Shown in pieces: positions 1 through 7,575 of a stretch of 64,000 nt of DNA. Every line of letters starts with the position of its first letter. Positions within the stretch are counted from its first letter, which is position 1. Under the pieces are notes generated by a model. That model saw only the letters and a program-made list of their open reading frames with translations, had not been told where the DNA came from and searched no databases. This DNA is from Roseomonas sp. KE2513 (GTDB lineage: Bacteria > Pseudomonadota > Alphaproteobacteria > Acetobacterales > Acetobacteraceae): assembly GCF_016107305.1 (NCBI RefSeq), contig NZ_RCVR01000007.1, positions 62,001-126,000 of the forward strand. Reading direction: 5' to 3'. The translations under genes and the position numbers were made by a program.

Positions 1-872
1 CGGGCCTGCACCTCGTCGGAGCCGATCGCGCGGGCGAGTTCGGCCGAGAGGCGCGAGACGACGGGCGCCGGCGTCCCGATCGGCACGCAGATGCCCTGCC
101 AGCCATAGGCGATGGCGTTGGCAAAGCCGAGTTCCCGCGCGGTGGGCACGGCGGCGCTGGTGGGGGAGCGCGCCTCGCTCAGCACGCAGAGGGCGCGGAC
201 GCGGCCGTCGGCGATGAAGGCGGTGCCCGTCGCGCAGTCGATCACCACGCTGTCCACGGTGCCGGCCAGCAGGTCCTGCATGGCGGCGGGGCCGCCACGA
301 TAGGGCACGTGCGTGGCGTCGAAGCCTGCGCGGCGCTTGAACATCTCCATCGCCAGGTGGTGCGGCGAGGCGACGGCCGGCGTGCCGTAGGTCGGTGCCT
401 TGGCCTTTGAGGCGGCGATGTAGCCTGCCAAGTCCTGGATGGGGCTGTCCGCCTTCACGACGAGGAAGAGCGGAAAGCGCCCGATGAAGCCGACACCCGC
501 GAGGTCCTTGTCGGGGTCGTAGGGCAGGCGGGCGTAGAGCGCGGGGTTGTAGACGAGGATGCCGTTGTCGACGTGCAGCAGCGTGTTGCCATCCGGCGCG
601 CTGCGGGCCACCGCCTCGCTCGCCACCACGGCGCCGCCGCCGGGGCGGTTCTCCACCACCACGTTGTGGCCGAGCCGCGGGCCCATCTGCCCCGCGATCA
701 TCCGCCCGAAAAGGTCCGAGGCGCCGCCCGGCGGGTAGCCGATGATCAGCCGCAGCGGCCGGTCGGGCCAGTTGCCCTGGGCCTGCGCGAAGGAGGGAGC
801 GAGGGAGGCGGCGCCAAGGCCCAGGGCCCCGCGCGCGAGGCTCCGTCGTGTCAGGGTGGGGCGCGTCAGCAT
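1..872 (-). CDS. Bug/TctC-family periplasmic solute-binding protein (3' end cut by window edge)
   Basis: Bug proteins are periplasmic receptors that bind carboxylates (tricarboxylates, aromatic or amino acids) for tripartite tricarboxylate transporters. Reading down from the ATG at 870-872, the protein begins MLTRPTLTRRSLARGALG, an Arg-Arg signal peptide ending near FAQAQG. It continues with the family landmarks NWPDRPLRLIIGYPPGG, VVENRPGGG, ATHVPYRGGPAAMQDLLAG and YGWQGICVPIGTPAPV. About 290 residues are visible and the C-terminus lies outside the window. It is downstream of the AEC permease gene on the same strand with a 115-bp gap. No TctA or TctB membrane subunit is nearby, so the partner transporter and ligand are unknown. 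Confidence 0.93.
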   Translation of the reverse strand, partial: MLTRPTLTRRSLARGALGLGAASLAPSFAQAQGNWPDRPLRLIIGYPPGGASDLFGRMIAGQMGPRLGHNVVVENRPGGGAVVASEAVARSAPDGNTLLHVDNGILVYNPALYARLPYDPDKDLAGVGFIGRFPLFLVVKADSPIQDLAGYIAASKAKAPTYGTPAVASPHHLAMEMFKRRAGFDATHVPYRGGPAAMQDLLAGTVDSVVIDCATGTAFIADGRVRALCVLSEARSPTSAAVPTARELGFANAIAYGWQGICVPIGTPAPVVSRLSAELARAIGSDEVQA

Positions 873-987
873 GGAACGTGATCCCGTCAGGGTGAGGTTG
901 ACGCCATCATGAGGCAGGGGCCTTGCCCCGCCAATCGCAACGAGCGCGCGATCTGGCCCGCTCCGGCGCGATCCGCCCGCCCGCGCG

Positions 988-1914
988 TCACGTCAGGGGC
1001 AGGATTGCCCAGAGAATGGCCAGCCAGAGCGGCAGGGTCGCCACGGCGACCACGTGCTGGAGCGTGGTCATGGCCGCCATCAGCGGCGCGTCACCCCCCA
1101 TCATCCGGGCCATGACATAGGCGGTGGTGGCGGTGGGCTGGGCCATGAAGACGGTCGCGATGGTCGCCGGCAGCGGCTCCAGTCCGAAGGCGAGGCTGAA
1201 GGCGAGCGTCATCGCGGGCATGGCGAGCAGCTTCCAGGCCGTCGTCGCCCCTTGCAGGGCGAGCCGGTCGCGCATGGCCTCGGCCCCCAGGGCGGCGCCC
1301 ACCGCGAGCAGGCCGAGCGAGACCGAGGCCTGCCCGAGGGTGCGGGCGAGCGGCCCCAGGCCCGGCGGCAGCCCGCCGAGGGCGGCGAGCACGAAGCCGG
1401 CAGCGCAGCCGATGATCAGCGGGTTGAGCGTCACCTGCCGCAGCAGCGCCGCCGGGCGCGGCCGCCTCCCGCCGCCCATGGCGAAGGCGGGGGTGATGAT
1501 GAGCTGCACGCAGGGCACGATCAGGCCCACCGTGACCGCGGCCAGCGCCGTGCCGGGTGCCCCGAAGACCGCGCCGGTGATGGCGAAGCCGAGCAGGTTG
1601 TTGAAGCGGATGCCCCCCTGCAGCACCGAGGTCGCGGCCGGGTGCGCCTGCCCGAAGCCGCGCGCGATGAGCAGCGAGGCAGCGGCACCGAGGAGGAGCG
1701 AGGTCCAGAGCGCCGCCGCCATTCCCCCGACAGGCAGGGCGGCGAGGTTCACCGAGGATAGGGAGGAGGCCAGTAGGCAGGGCAGCAGCACCCAGAAGAC
1801 GAGCCGCTCGATCCCCGCCCAGACCGCGTCCTCCCGCAGCAGGCGGCGCTTGAGGAAGGCGCCGAGCGCGATCAGCCCGAAGGCGGGCAGGAAGGCGTCT
1901 AGCCAGGGGTTCAT
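988..1914 (-). CDS. AEC-family (auxin efflux carrier/malonate-type) permease
   Basis: A 308-residue integral membrane protein with about ten hydrophobic segments, the length and layout of AEC transporters (PF03547). It starts MNPWLDAFLPAFGLIALGAF and contains the buried-polar patterns typical of the family, such as GGIRFNNLLGFAITGAVFG, TLNPLIIGCAAGF and FMAQPTATTAYVMARMMGG. Bacterial members usually move malonate or other small carboxylates, but the substrate cannot be read from sequence. The gene begins 6 bp after the GST-like gene's stop, so the two are probably one transcript, possibly with the Bug gene further down. Confidence 0.9.
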   Translation of the reverse strand: MNPWLDAFLPAFGLIALGAFLKRRLLREDAVWAGIERLVFWVLLPCLLASSLSSVNLAALPVGGMAAALWTSLLLGAAASLLIARGFGQAHPAATSVLQGGIRFNNLLGFAITGAVFGAPGTALAAVTVGLIVPCVQLIITPAFAMGGGRRPRPAALLRQVTLNPLIIGCAAGFVLAALGGLPPGLGPLARTLGQASVSLGLLAVGAALGAEAMRDRLALQGATTAWKLLAMPAMTLAFSLAFGLEPLPATIATVFMAQPTATTAYVMARMMGGDAPLMAAMTTLQHVVAVATLPLWLAILWAILPLT

Positions 1915-1920
1915 GGCCGG

Positions 1921-2619
1921 TCAGCTGCGGTCCTGGGCCGGCGTGTCGCGGGCGAGGCCGTCGAAGGCGTCCAGCAGCCGGCCGCGCCATGCGTAAACGG
2001 GGTCGTCGGGTGTGAGCAGCGGGAAGGCGGAGACGCAGCGCGCCCATTGAAGCGGCCCGAAGGCGATGTAGTCCGCCGCCCCCGCGGTGGGGCCGGAGAG
2101 CCAGGGCCGCTCCCGCAGCACCATCCGCAGAGGGTGCAGGTCCCGGCGGAAGGCCTCCACGTCGCGGTCGCGATTCGCGGTCACCTCGGCCAGCGGCTTG
2201 CCGAAGCGGGCTTCCCGCGTACGGACGAAGTAGGCGGCGTCCTCAGGCGCGAGATGCGCCGGGATGTCGGAGACGACGAGCTTCACGACGGTCGGCATCA
2301 TGACCGCGTCCGACCAGGTGTTGACGAAGCGCGAGAGCGCCCGTCCTCCCTCCCCGCCGAAGAGGCTGAGGGCGCCCGGCCAGGTGTCCTCGAGGTACTC
2401 GAGGACGGTCCAGCTCTCCGACACCGTGCGGTCGCCGTGGCGGAGTACCGGCACCTTGTCCGTCCCCGCATCGGCGATGGCGGCCTTGTCGGTGAAGCGC
2501 CAGGGCACCGTCTCGTGCGGGATCCCCTTGTGGGCGAGCGCCATGCGGACGCGCCAGCAATAGGGCGAGAAGCGGTGCGACGGGTCGGCGCCGCAGAGGT
2601 CATGGAGGATCACGGGCAT
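1921..2619 (-). CDS. Glutathione S-transferase family protein, LigE/beta-etherase-like
   Basis: A 232-residue cytosolic GST-fold protein. The N-terminal thioredoxin-like domain has FSPYCWRVRMALAHKGI and a proline loop TDKVPVLRHGDRTVSES; the helical C-terminal domain follows. The SPYCWR.ALAHKG pattern resembles LigE-type beta-etherases and related dehalogenase-like GSTs more than housekeeping GSTs. I use the ATG at 2617-2619 (MPVILHDLCG): a longer in-frame start at 2661 would run into the glpK start codon. It is divergent from glpK (40-bp gap) and leads into the AEC permease gene. The substrate is unknown; etherase activity is only suggested by motif similarity. Confidence 0.88.
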   Translation of the reverse strand: MPVILHDLCGADPSHRFSPYCWRVRMALAHKGIPHETVPWRFTDKAAIADAGTDKVPVLRHGDRTVSESWTVLEYLEDTWPGALSLFGGEGGRALSRFVNTWSDAVMMPTVVKLVVSDIPAHLAPEDAAYFVRTREARFGKPLAEVTANRDRDVEAFRRDLHPLRMVLRERPWLSGPTAGAADYIAFGPLQWARCVSAFPLLTPDDPVYAWRGRLLDAFDGLARDTPAQDRS

Positions 2620-2659
2620 GGTGCCTATGCTGCCCCCGGAAACATGAGGGGGGAAGCGC

Positions 2660-4153
2660 ATGGCGGCGGATGCCTTGCTGGCGCTCGATCAGGGCACGAC
2701 GTCGACGCGGGCGATTCTTTTCGACGCCGCCCTGCACCCGCGCGCCACGCACCAGGTGGAACTGCCGCAGCACTTCCCGAGCCCCGGCCGGGTGGAGCAC
2801 GCGCCGGAGGACCTCGTCGCCCATTCCATTGCCTGCCTGCGCGGGGCGCTGGAGCGGGGCAGGGTGGCCGCGAATCAGGTGGCGGGGATCGGCATCACCA
2901 ACCAGCGCGAGACCACGCTCGTCTGGGACCGGCAGACCGGCCGCACTGTGCACCGCGCCATCGTCTGGCAGGACCGCCGCAGCGCCGGCATCTGCGAGCG
3001 CCTGCGGGCCGAGGGGATCGAGGCGCTGCTGACCGAGCGCACGGGCCTCCTCGCCGATCCCTACTTCTCGGCGACGAAGCTCATGTGGCTGCTCGCCGAG
3101 ATCCCCGATCTGCACGCCCGCGCGACGCGGGGCGAGTTGGCCTTCGGCACCGTGGACAGCTTCCTGCTGTGGCACCTGACCGGCGGGCGGGTACACGCGA
3201 CCGACGCGACCAACGCCGCGCGCACGATGCTCTACGATATCCGGCGGGGCGACTGGGACGACGACATCCTGCACGCCCTCGGTATCCCCCGCGCCCTGCT
3301 GCCGGAGGTGCGGGACTGCGCCTCGGAGTTCGGCACGACCGACCCCTCCGTGCTCGGCGCCGCCGTGCCGATCCGCGGCATCGCGGGGGACCAGCAGGCG
3401 GCCACCCTTGGCCAAGCCTGCTTCTCGCCGGGCATGGTGAAATCCACCTACGGCACCGGCTGTTTCATGCTGCTGAACACAGGGGAGAGGGCGGTGCGCT
3501 CCTCCCACCGGTTGCTCACCACCGTCGCCTGGCAGATCGCGGGCAGGCGGACCTATGCGCTGGAGGGGGCGATCTTCGTCGCGGGCGCCGCGGTGCAGTG
3601 GCTGCGCGACGGCCTCGGCATCATCCGCACAGCGGCCGAGGCGGGGGAGTTGGCCTCACGGGCCGACCCCGATTCGGGCGTGGTCATGGTGCCCGCTTTC
3701 ACCGGCCTCGGCGCCCCGTACTGGGACGCGGAGGCGCGCGGCGCCATTCTCGGCCTCACGCGCGGGGCGGGGGCGGCCGAGATCGCGCGCGCGGCGCTGG
3801 AGAGCGTGGCTTGGCAGACGCGCGACCTGCTGGACGCCATGCGCGCGGACTGGCCCGATCCCGGCGGCACGGTGCTGCGCGTGGACGGTGGGATGACCGC
3901 GAGCGACTGGACGATGCGGTTCCTGGCCGACGCGCTGCAATGTCCGGTGGAGGTGCCGGCGGTCGCCGAAACGACGGCGCTCGGGGCCGCCTACCTCGCC
4001 GGCCTTCAGGCGGGGCTCTGCCCAGCCCCGGAGGAGGACGCCACCCACTGGCGGCGGCGCGTCCTCTTCGAACCAGCGATGCCCGCGCCGGAAGCCGCGT
4101 GCCGACACGCGGCCTGGAAGGTGGCGGTGGGACGGGTGACGGGGCCGAGTTGA
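2660..4153 (+). CDS. glpK: Glycerol kinase
   Basis: ATP-dependent phosphorylation of glycerol to sn-glycerol 3-phosphate in the cytoplasm. The 497 residues match the family length. The N-terminal phosphate-binding segment [16 protein letters not shown], the substrate loop [26 protein letters not shown], the ATPase segment [12 protein letters not shown] and the C-terminal [16 protein letters not shown] are all present. A purine-rich ribosome site (GAGGGGGGAAG) precedes the ATG. No glpF, glpD or glpR is adjacent, so it is a stand-alone copy. A structured repeat follows the stop codon. Confidence 0.95.
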   Translation: MAADALLALDQGTTSTRAILFDAALHPRATHQVELPQHFPSPGRVEHAPEDLVAHSIACLRGALERGRVAANQVAGIGITNQRETTLVWDRQTGRTVHRAIVWQDRRSAGICERLRAEGIEALLTERTGLLADPYFSATKLMWLLAEIPDLHARATRGELAFGTVDSFLLWHLTGGRVHATDATNAARTMLYDIRRGDWDDDILHALGIPRALLPEVRDCASEFGTTDPSVLGAAVPIRGIAGDQQAATLGQACFSPGMVKSTYGTGCFMLLNTGERAVRSSHRLLTTVAWQIAGRRTYALEGAIFVAGAAVQWLRDGLGIIRTAAEAGELASRADPDSGVVMVPAFTGLGAPYWDAEARGAILGLTRGAGAAEIARAALESVAWQTRDLLDAMRADWPDPGGTVLRVDGGMTASDWTMRFLADALQCPVEVPAVAETTALGAAYLAGLQAGLCPAPEEDATHWRRRVLFEPAMPAPEAACRHAAWKVAVGRVTGPS

Positions 4154-4207
4154 CCCTCGGGGCTAGTGGGAGGGGCTTTGTTCTGATCCGGCGTCGTGGG
4201 TGATTTC

Positions 4208-4239
4208 GGGGAGAGGAAGAAGGAATTCTTCCTCTCCCC
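4208..4239. terminator. 14-bp perfect hairpin with GGAA loop in repeat copy A
   Basis: Arms 4208-4221 and 4226-4239 are perfectly complementary around a GGAA tetraloop. It lies 55 bp after the glpK stop. No T-run follows directly, although CATCATCTTTTTCTT comes about 12 nt later. A terminator role is inferred from position; it is also the first landmark of the dispersed repeat. Confidence 0.5.
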
Positions 4240-4395
4240 AAGCCCCTCACCATCATCTTTTTCTTCGAGTTTGAGGGACTTCTACGGCCGGTTCGCCTCG
4301 GGGCGTGGACCCGAGGCGACTACACGGACAGGAAGGGGGGAACGGGAAATAGAACTAATCCCGGATCACCGCATCCGCGAAAGCCAGATGGGGAT

Positions 4396-4448
4396 CCAAG
4401 GGCCTCAGGCCCTTGGCGGGTGAGGTCCAGAGAGGGCAGAGCCCTCTC
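4396..4448. terminator. Two adjacent hairpins before the lactonase 3' end
   Basis: CCAAGGGCC-TCA-GGCCCTTGG (4396-4416, 9-bp arms) is followed by GAGAGGGC-AGA-GCCCTCTC (4430-4448, 8-bp arms). Both sit between the glpK and lactonase 3' ends, so they may stop transcription from either side. The first is partly kept in repeat copy B; the second is not. Confidence 0.5.
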
Positions 4449-4483
4449 CGGGGGCCGCCAGGTACCGGCAGGCCAAGATCGGC

Positions 4484-5437
4484 TCAGACCCCCCGCGTGT
4501 TCACGTAGACCGAGTAGAGCGACCGTGCGCCCGTGATGAACAGCCGGTTGCGGCGGAGGCCTCCGAAGCAGAGGTTGGCCGCGCGTTCCGGCAGGTCGAT
4601 GTGCCCGATGGGCGCGCCGGCTGCGTTAAACACGCGCACGCCATCCTGCTCGGCGGTGCCCATGCCCCAGCCGCACCAGAGGTTGCCGTCCTCGTCCACG
4701 CGGAAGCCGTCCGGCGTGCCGCCGGGCTCGGCCACGATGAAGTCACGGCGGTTCGAGAGGCGCGCGCCATCGACGGCGAAGGACAGGATCTTGCGCGGGT
4801 TGGTTCGGCTCTCGACGATGTAGAGGAGCGATTCGTCGGGGCTGAAGGCGAGGCCGTTGGGGCCCTCGATGCCCTCCGCCGCCACCTCCAGCGTGCCGCG
4901 CGCGGGGTCGATGCGGTAGACGTTCTGCGGCAGCTCGGGCTCGGCGCGCTCCCCCTCGTTGTCCGAGAGAATGCCGAAGGGCGGGTCGGTGAACCAGATC
5001 GTGCCGTCCGATTTCACGACGACGTCGTTCGGGGAGTTGAGGCGCTTACCCTCGTAGCGGTCGGCGAGAACCGTGATCCGGCCATCGTGCTCGGTGCGCG
5101 TGACGCGCCGCGTCAGGTGCTCGCAGGTGACCAGCCGGCCCTCCCGGTCGCGCGTGTTGCCGTTGGCGAAGTTGGATGGAGTGCGGAAGGTGGTGGTGGC
5201 GCCCGTCGCCTCGTCCCAGCGCAGCATGCGGTCGCCCGGCACGTCGGACCAGACGAGACAGCGGTGGTCGCCGAACCAGACAGGGCCTTCGCCCCATCGC
5301 GTGCCGCCCGCAAGCTTCTGCACGGGCGCATTCATCAGCCGGTAGCGTGCGAAGGAGGGATCGAGATCCCGCAGACGAGGGTCCGGATAGCGGGCGGAGG
5401 GGACCCAAGGGGTCTCGTTGTCGAAGGGACGTTCCAT
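4484..5437 (-). CDS. SMP-30/gluconolactonase/LRE-family protein
   Basis: A 317-residue six-bladed beta-propeller lactonase. Family metal and active-site regions are visible: WGEGPVWF (metal Glu), LNSPNDVVVKSDGTIWFTDP (metal Asn), GPNGLAFSPDESLLY and GTPDGFRVDEDGNLWCGWG (metal Asp). Such enzymes hydrolyse sugar-acid lactones with a divalent cation. I chose the ATG at 5435-5437 (MERPFDNETPW); an in-frame GTG at 5482 adds 15 residues, and neither has a strong ribosome site. The gene is convergent with glpK and divergent from the small membrane protein and TetR genes. The sugar-acid module starting at 6420 is a possible partner, but that is inference. Confidence 0.9.
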   Translation of the reverse strand: MERPFDNETPWVPSARYPDPRLRDLDPSFARYRLMNAPVQKLAGGTRWGEGPVWFGDHRCLVWSDVPGDRMLRWDEATGATTTFRTPSNFANGNTRDREGRLVTCEHLTRRVTRTEHDGRITVLADRYEGKRLNSPNDVVVKSDGTIWFTDPPFGILSDNEGERAEPELPQNVYRIDPARGTLEVAAEGIEGPNGLAFSPDESLLYIVESRTNPRKILSFAVDGARLSNRRDFIVAEPGGTPDGFRVDEDGNLWCGWGMGTAEQDGVRVFNAAGAPIGHIDLPERAANLCFGGLRRNRLFITGARSLYSVYVNTRGV

Positions 5438-5519
5438 GCGGAGGAGGCTGCGCGGGTGCGCAACCTCCCGCAAGCCCCCCACGTTGGGGTTGCGGACGTA
5501 ACATTGGGAGAATCAGCCG

Positions 5520-5600
5520 ATGCGCGGCATCCTTCTCTGGTTGATCGGGATCCCCATTCCCGTGATCCTGCTGCTCTGGCTCTTCGGGGTGTTGCACTAG
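5520..5600 (+). CDS. 26-residue hydrophobic membrane protein
   Basis: A short reading frame starting MRGILLWLIGIPIPVILL and ending LLWLFGVLH. Almost the whole peptide is one transmembrane helix with a Pro-containing IPIP centre. GGGAG lies 9-13 nt upstream of the ATG. I recall very similar short orphan proteins in alphaproteobacterial genomes, which favours a real gene, but cannot verify it here. It lies between the divergent lactonase gene and the TetR gene. Function unknown; a small membrane-protein regulator or stress peptide is possible. Confidence 0.65.
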   Translation: MRGILLWLIGIPIPVILLLWLFGVLH

Positions 5601-5698
5601 GCCCTTCGCCGCCAAGCCCCTTCGGCCCAGTGCGGCCGAAGGGGAGATGCGCGATGCCACTCTCGCTTCCGGCCCGCTTCGCGGACAGGATGCGCTCC

Positions 5699-6340
5699 AT
5701 GGACGCCCCCGCCCGTACCATTCCGCAGAGCCCGCGCGCCGAGGCCACGCGCCAGCGTATCCTCGATGCCGCAAGAGCCGAGTTCGCGGCCAATGGCCTG
5801 GCCGGCGCGCGGGTGGATGACATCGCCGCGCGCGCCGGCGCCAACAAGCGCATGATCTACGCCTATTTCGGCAATAAGGAGGACCTTTGGGTCGCCGTGC
5901 TGGAAGCGGCCTACGCGCATAAGCGCGACGAGGAACGGGCGCTGCGGGTGGACGACCTGCCGCCCGGGGAGGCCATGGCGCGGCTGGTGCGTTTCAACCT
6001 CCGCTACACCGCCCGCCATCCCGACTTCGTCGCCCTGCTGAACCAGGAGAACCTGCACCGTGCCGCCTATCTCGCGCGGAGCGAAAGGGTGCCCGCCCTC
6101 TACTCTCCGCTTCTCGAGACGCTGCGTGCCGTGCTGCGCCGCGGCGTGGCCGAGGGGGTCTTCCGGCAAGGCGTGGACCCCATGCAGGCCTATGTGACGA
6201 TCGTATCGCTCGGCCATTTCTACGTCTCCAACATGCACACCCTCTCGGCCATCTTCGGCACCGGCCTCGGCACGGAAGCTGCCATCGAGGCCCGGGAGGC
6301 ACATTCGGTGGAGGTGGTGCTGGGCTGGCTTCGTCCGTGA
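5699..6340 (+). CDS. TetR/AcrR-family transcriptional regulator
   Basis: A 213-residue regulator. The N-terminal helix-turn-helix reads ATRQRILDAARAEFAANG then VDDIAARAGANKRMIYAYFG, followed by a helical ligand-binding domain containing FNLRYTARHPDFVALLNQEN. The ATG at 5699 has AGGA at 5687-5690; in-frame ATGs at 5690 and 5654 are alternatives. It is directly upstream of the Gfo/Idh module. A 22-bp inverted repeat of TetR-operator type lies in the 79-bp gap to that module, so it very probably controls the four downstream genes. The inducer is unknown. Confidence 0.92.
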   Translation: MDAPARTIPQSPRAEATRQRILDAARAEFAANGLAGARVDDIAARAGANKRMIYAYFGNKEDLWVAVLEAAYAHKRDEERALRVDDLPPGEAMARLVRFNLRYTARHPDFVALLNQENLHRAAYLARSERVPALYSPLLETLRAVLRRGVAEGVFRQGVDPMQAYVTIVSLGHFYVSNMHTLSAIFGTGLGTEAAIEAREAHSVEVVLGWLRP

Positions 6341-6348
6341 CGAAGCGC

Positions 6349-6378
6349 TTGACCTTGTCTTCCAGCGGGTCTTAGGTA
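6349..6378 (+). promoter_or_regulatory. Candidate promoter of the Gfo/Idh operon
   Basis: TTGACC at 6349-6354 resembles a -35 box. A weak -10-like TTAGGT or TAGGTA lies 17-18 bp later, inside the left arm of the inverted repeat at 6373-6394. Bound repressor would therefore cover the -10 region. Assignment rests on spacing and position only. Confidence 0.4.
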
Positions 6379-6394
6379 ACCATGCGGTTACTTA
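6373..6394. promoter_or_regulatory. TetR-type operator, 22-bp inverted repeat
   Basis: TAGGTAACC-ATGC-GGTTACTTA: the 9-bp arms match at 8 of 9 positions. It is much more AT-rich than its surroundings and lies between the TetR gene and the first gene of the module it should regulate. Arm spacing and the TAACC/GGTTA cores are typical of TetR-family operators. Binding is inferred. Confidence 0.75.
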
Positions 6395-6419
6395 CTGAGC
6401 CCGGTGGGAGGAAGCGCGA

Positions 6420-7574
6420 ATGGCGCAGCGGCGTATCGGCCTGATCATGCATGGCGTGACCGGGCGCATGGGGATGAACCAGCACCTCATCCGCTCCATT
6501 GCGGCCATCCGGCGGGATGGCGGCGTGCCGCTGGCCAATGGCGACCGCATCATGCCGGACCCCATCATCGTCGGCCGCAACAAGGAGAAGCTGGAGGCAC
6601 TGGCCAAGGCGCATGGCGTGGACCGCGTGGGCACGGATCTGGACGCAGCGCTCGCCAACCCCGACGACACGATCTTCTTCGACGCCGCCACAACGCAGAT
6701 GCGCGCGGAGCTGATCCGCAAGGCGATCGCGGCAGGCAAGCACATCTACTGCGAGAAGCCGACCGCCGATAACCTGGCCGATGCGCTGGACTTGGTCCGC
6801 GTCGCCAAGGCCGCCGGCGTCAAGCACGGCGTGGTGCAGGACAAGCTCTTCCTGCCGGGCATCCGCAAGATGAAGATGGTGATCGACAGCGGCTTCCTCG
6901 GCCGCATCCTCTCGGTGCGCGGCGAGTTCGGCTACTGGGTCTTCGAGGGCGACCTGCAGCCGACGCAGCGGCCGAGCTGGAACTACAAGAAGAACGAGGG
7001 CGGCGGCATCATCCTCGATATGCTGTGCCACTGGCGCTATGTGCTGGACAACACCTTCGGCGCCACGAGGTCCGTCTCCTGCCTCGGCGCCACCCATATT
7101 CCCGTCCGCTACGACGAGAACGATAAGCCCTACGAGGCCGATACCGACGACGCCGCCTATGCCACCTTCCAGCTGGAGGGCGGAATCGTCGCGCAGATCA
7201 ATTCCTCCTGGACCACGCGCGTGCGGCGGGACGACCTCGTCACCTTCCACGTGGACGGGACGCACGGTTCGGCCGTCTGTGGGCTGACCGATTGCTGGAC
7301 GCAGTCCCGCGTGAACACGCCCAAGCCCGTCTGGAACCCCGACGAGCCGCAGACGATCAACTTCTACGAGGGCTGGCAGAAGGTGCCCAGCACCCAGCCT
7401 TATCCGAATGGCTTCCGCGTGCAGTGGGAGGAGTTCCTGAAGCACGTGGCCGGCGAGCGCGCCGACTATCCCTGGGACCTGATGGCCGGTGCCAAGGGCG
7501 TGCAGCTTGCGGAAGCCGGGCTGCAATCCTGGGCAGAGCGCCGTTGGATCGACCTGCCGACGCTGGAGGCGTGA
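6420..7574 (+). CDS. Gfo/Idh/MocA-family NAD(P)-dependent oxidoreductase
   Basis: A 384-residue dehydrogenase of the sugar/inositol type. The Rossmann start is RRIGLIMHGVTGRMGMNQHL; the family EKPT signature is at residues 112-115 (HIYCEKPTADNLADAL); KHGVVQDKLFLPGIRKMK and GGGIILDMLCHWRYVLD belong to the catalytic domain, with His in the latter. A ribosome site GGGAGGAAG precedes the ATG. First gene of a tight module with the DUF993 and isomerase genes (2-bp gap, then overlap), suggesting oxidation of a sugar, polyol or sugar acid that is then isomerised or cleaved. The substrate is not determined. Confidence 0.92.
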   Translation: MAQRRIGLIMHGVTGRMGMNQHLIRSIAAIRRDGGVPLANGDRIMPDPIIVGRNKEKLEALAKAHGVDRVGTDLDAALANPDDTIFFDAATTQMRAELIRKAIAAGKHIYCEKPTADNLADALDLVRVAKAAGVKHGVVQDKLFLPGIRKMKMVIDSGFLGRILSVRGEFGYWVFEGDLQPTQRPSWNYKKNEGGGIILDMLCHWRYVLDNTFGATRSVSCLGATHIPVRYDENDKPYEADTDDAAYATFQLEGGIVAQINSSWTTRVRRDDLVTFHVDGTHGSAVCGLTDCWTQSRVNTPKPVWNPDEPQTINFYEGWQKVPSTQPYPNGFRVQWEEFLKHVAGERADYPWDLMAGAKGVQLAEAGLQSWAERRWIDLPTLEA

Positions 7575-7575
7575 C

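Larger units (their letters stand above)
4204..4450. repeat. Structured dispersed repeat, copy A (non-coding gap between glpK and the lactonase gene)
   Basis: This 330-bp gap between convergent genes holds no credible gene. It shares long blocks with 17393-17610: the hairpin GGGGAGAGGAAGAA-GGAA-TTCTTCCTCTCCCC (4208-4239), ATCATCTTTTTCTTCGA (about 4251-4267), the hairpin CGCCTCGGG/CCCGAGGCG (4294-4318), and the block ending GCGAAAGCCAGA.GGGGATCCAAG followed by a third hairpin (4396-4416). Both copies lie just past the stop of a plus-strand gene and before the end of a minus-strand gene. It could be a mobile palindromic element, a structured RNA or a bidirectional terminator; I cannot tell which. 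Confidence 0.8.

Noticed and set aside
2620-2661. A longer N-terminus for the GST-like protein from 2661
   Set aside because: It would overlap the glpK start codon and add 14 residues before the normal beginning of the thioredoxin-like fold.
4196-4423. 75-codon frame after glpK
   Set aside because: It lies inside repeat copy A. The similar translation in copy B reflects DNA similarity of the repeat, and nothing else suggests coding.
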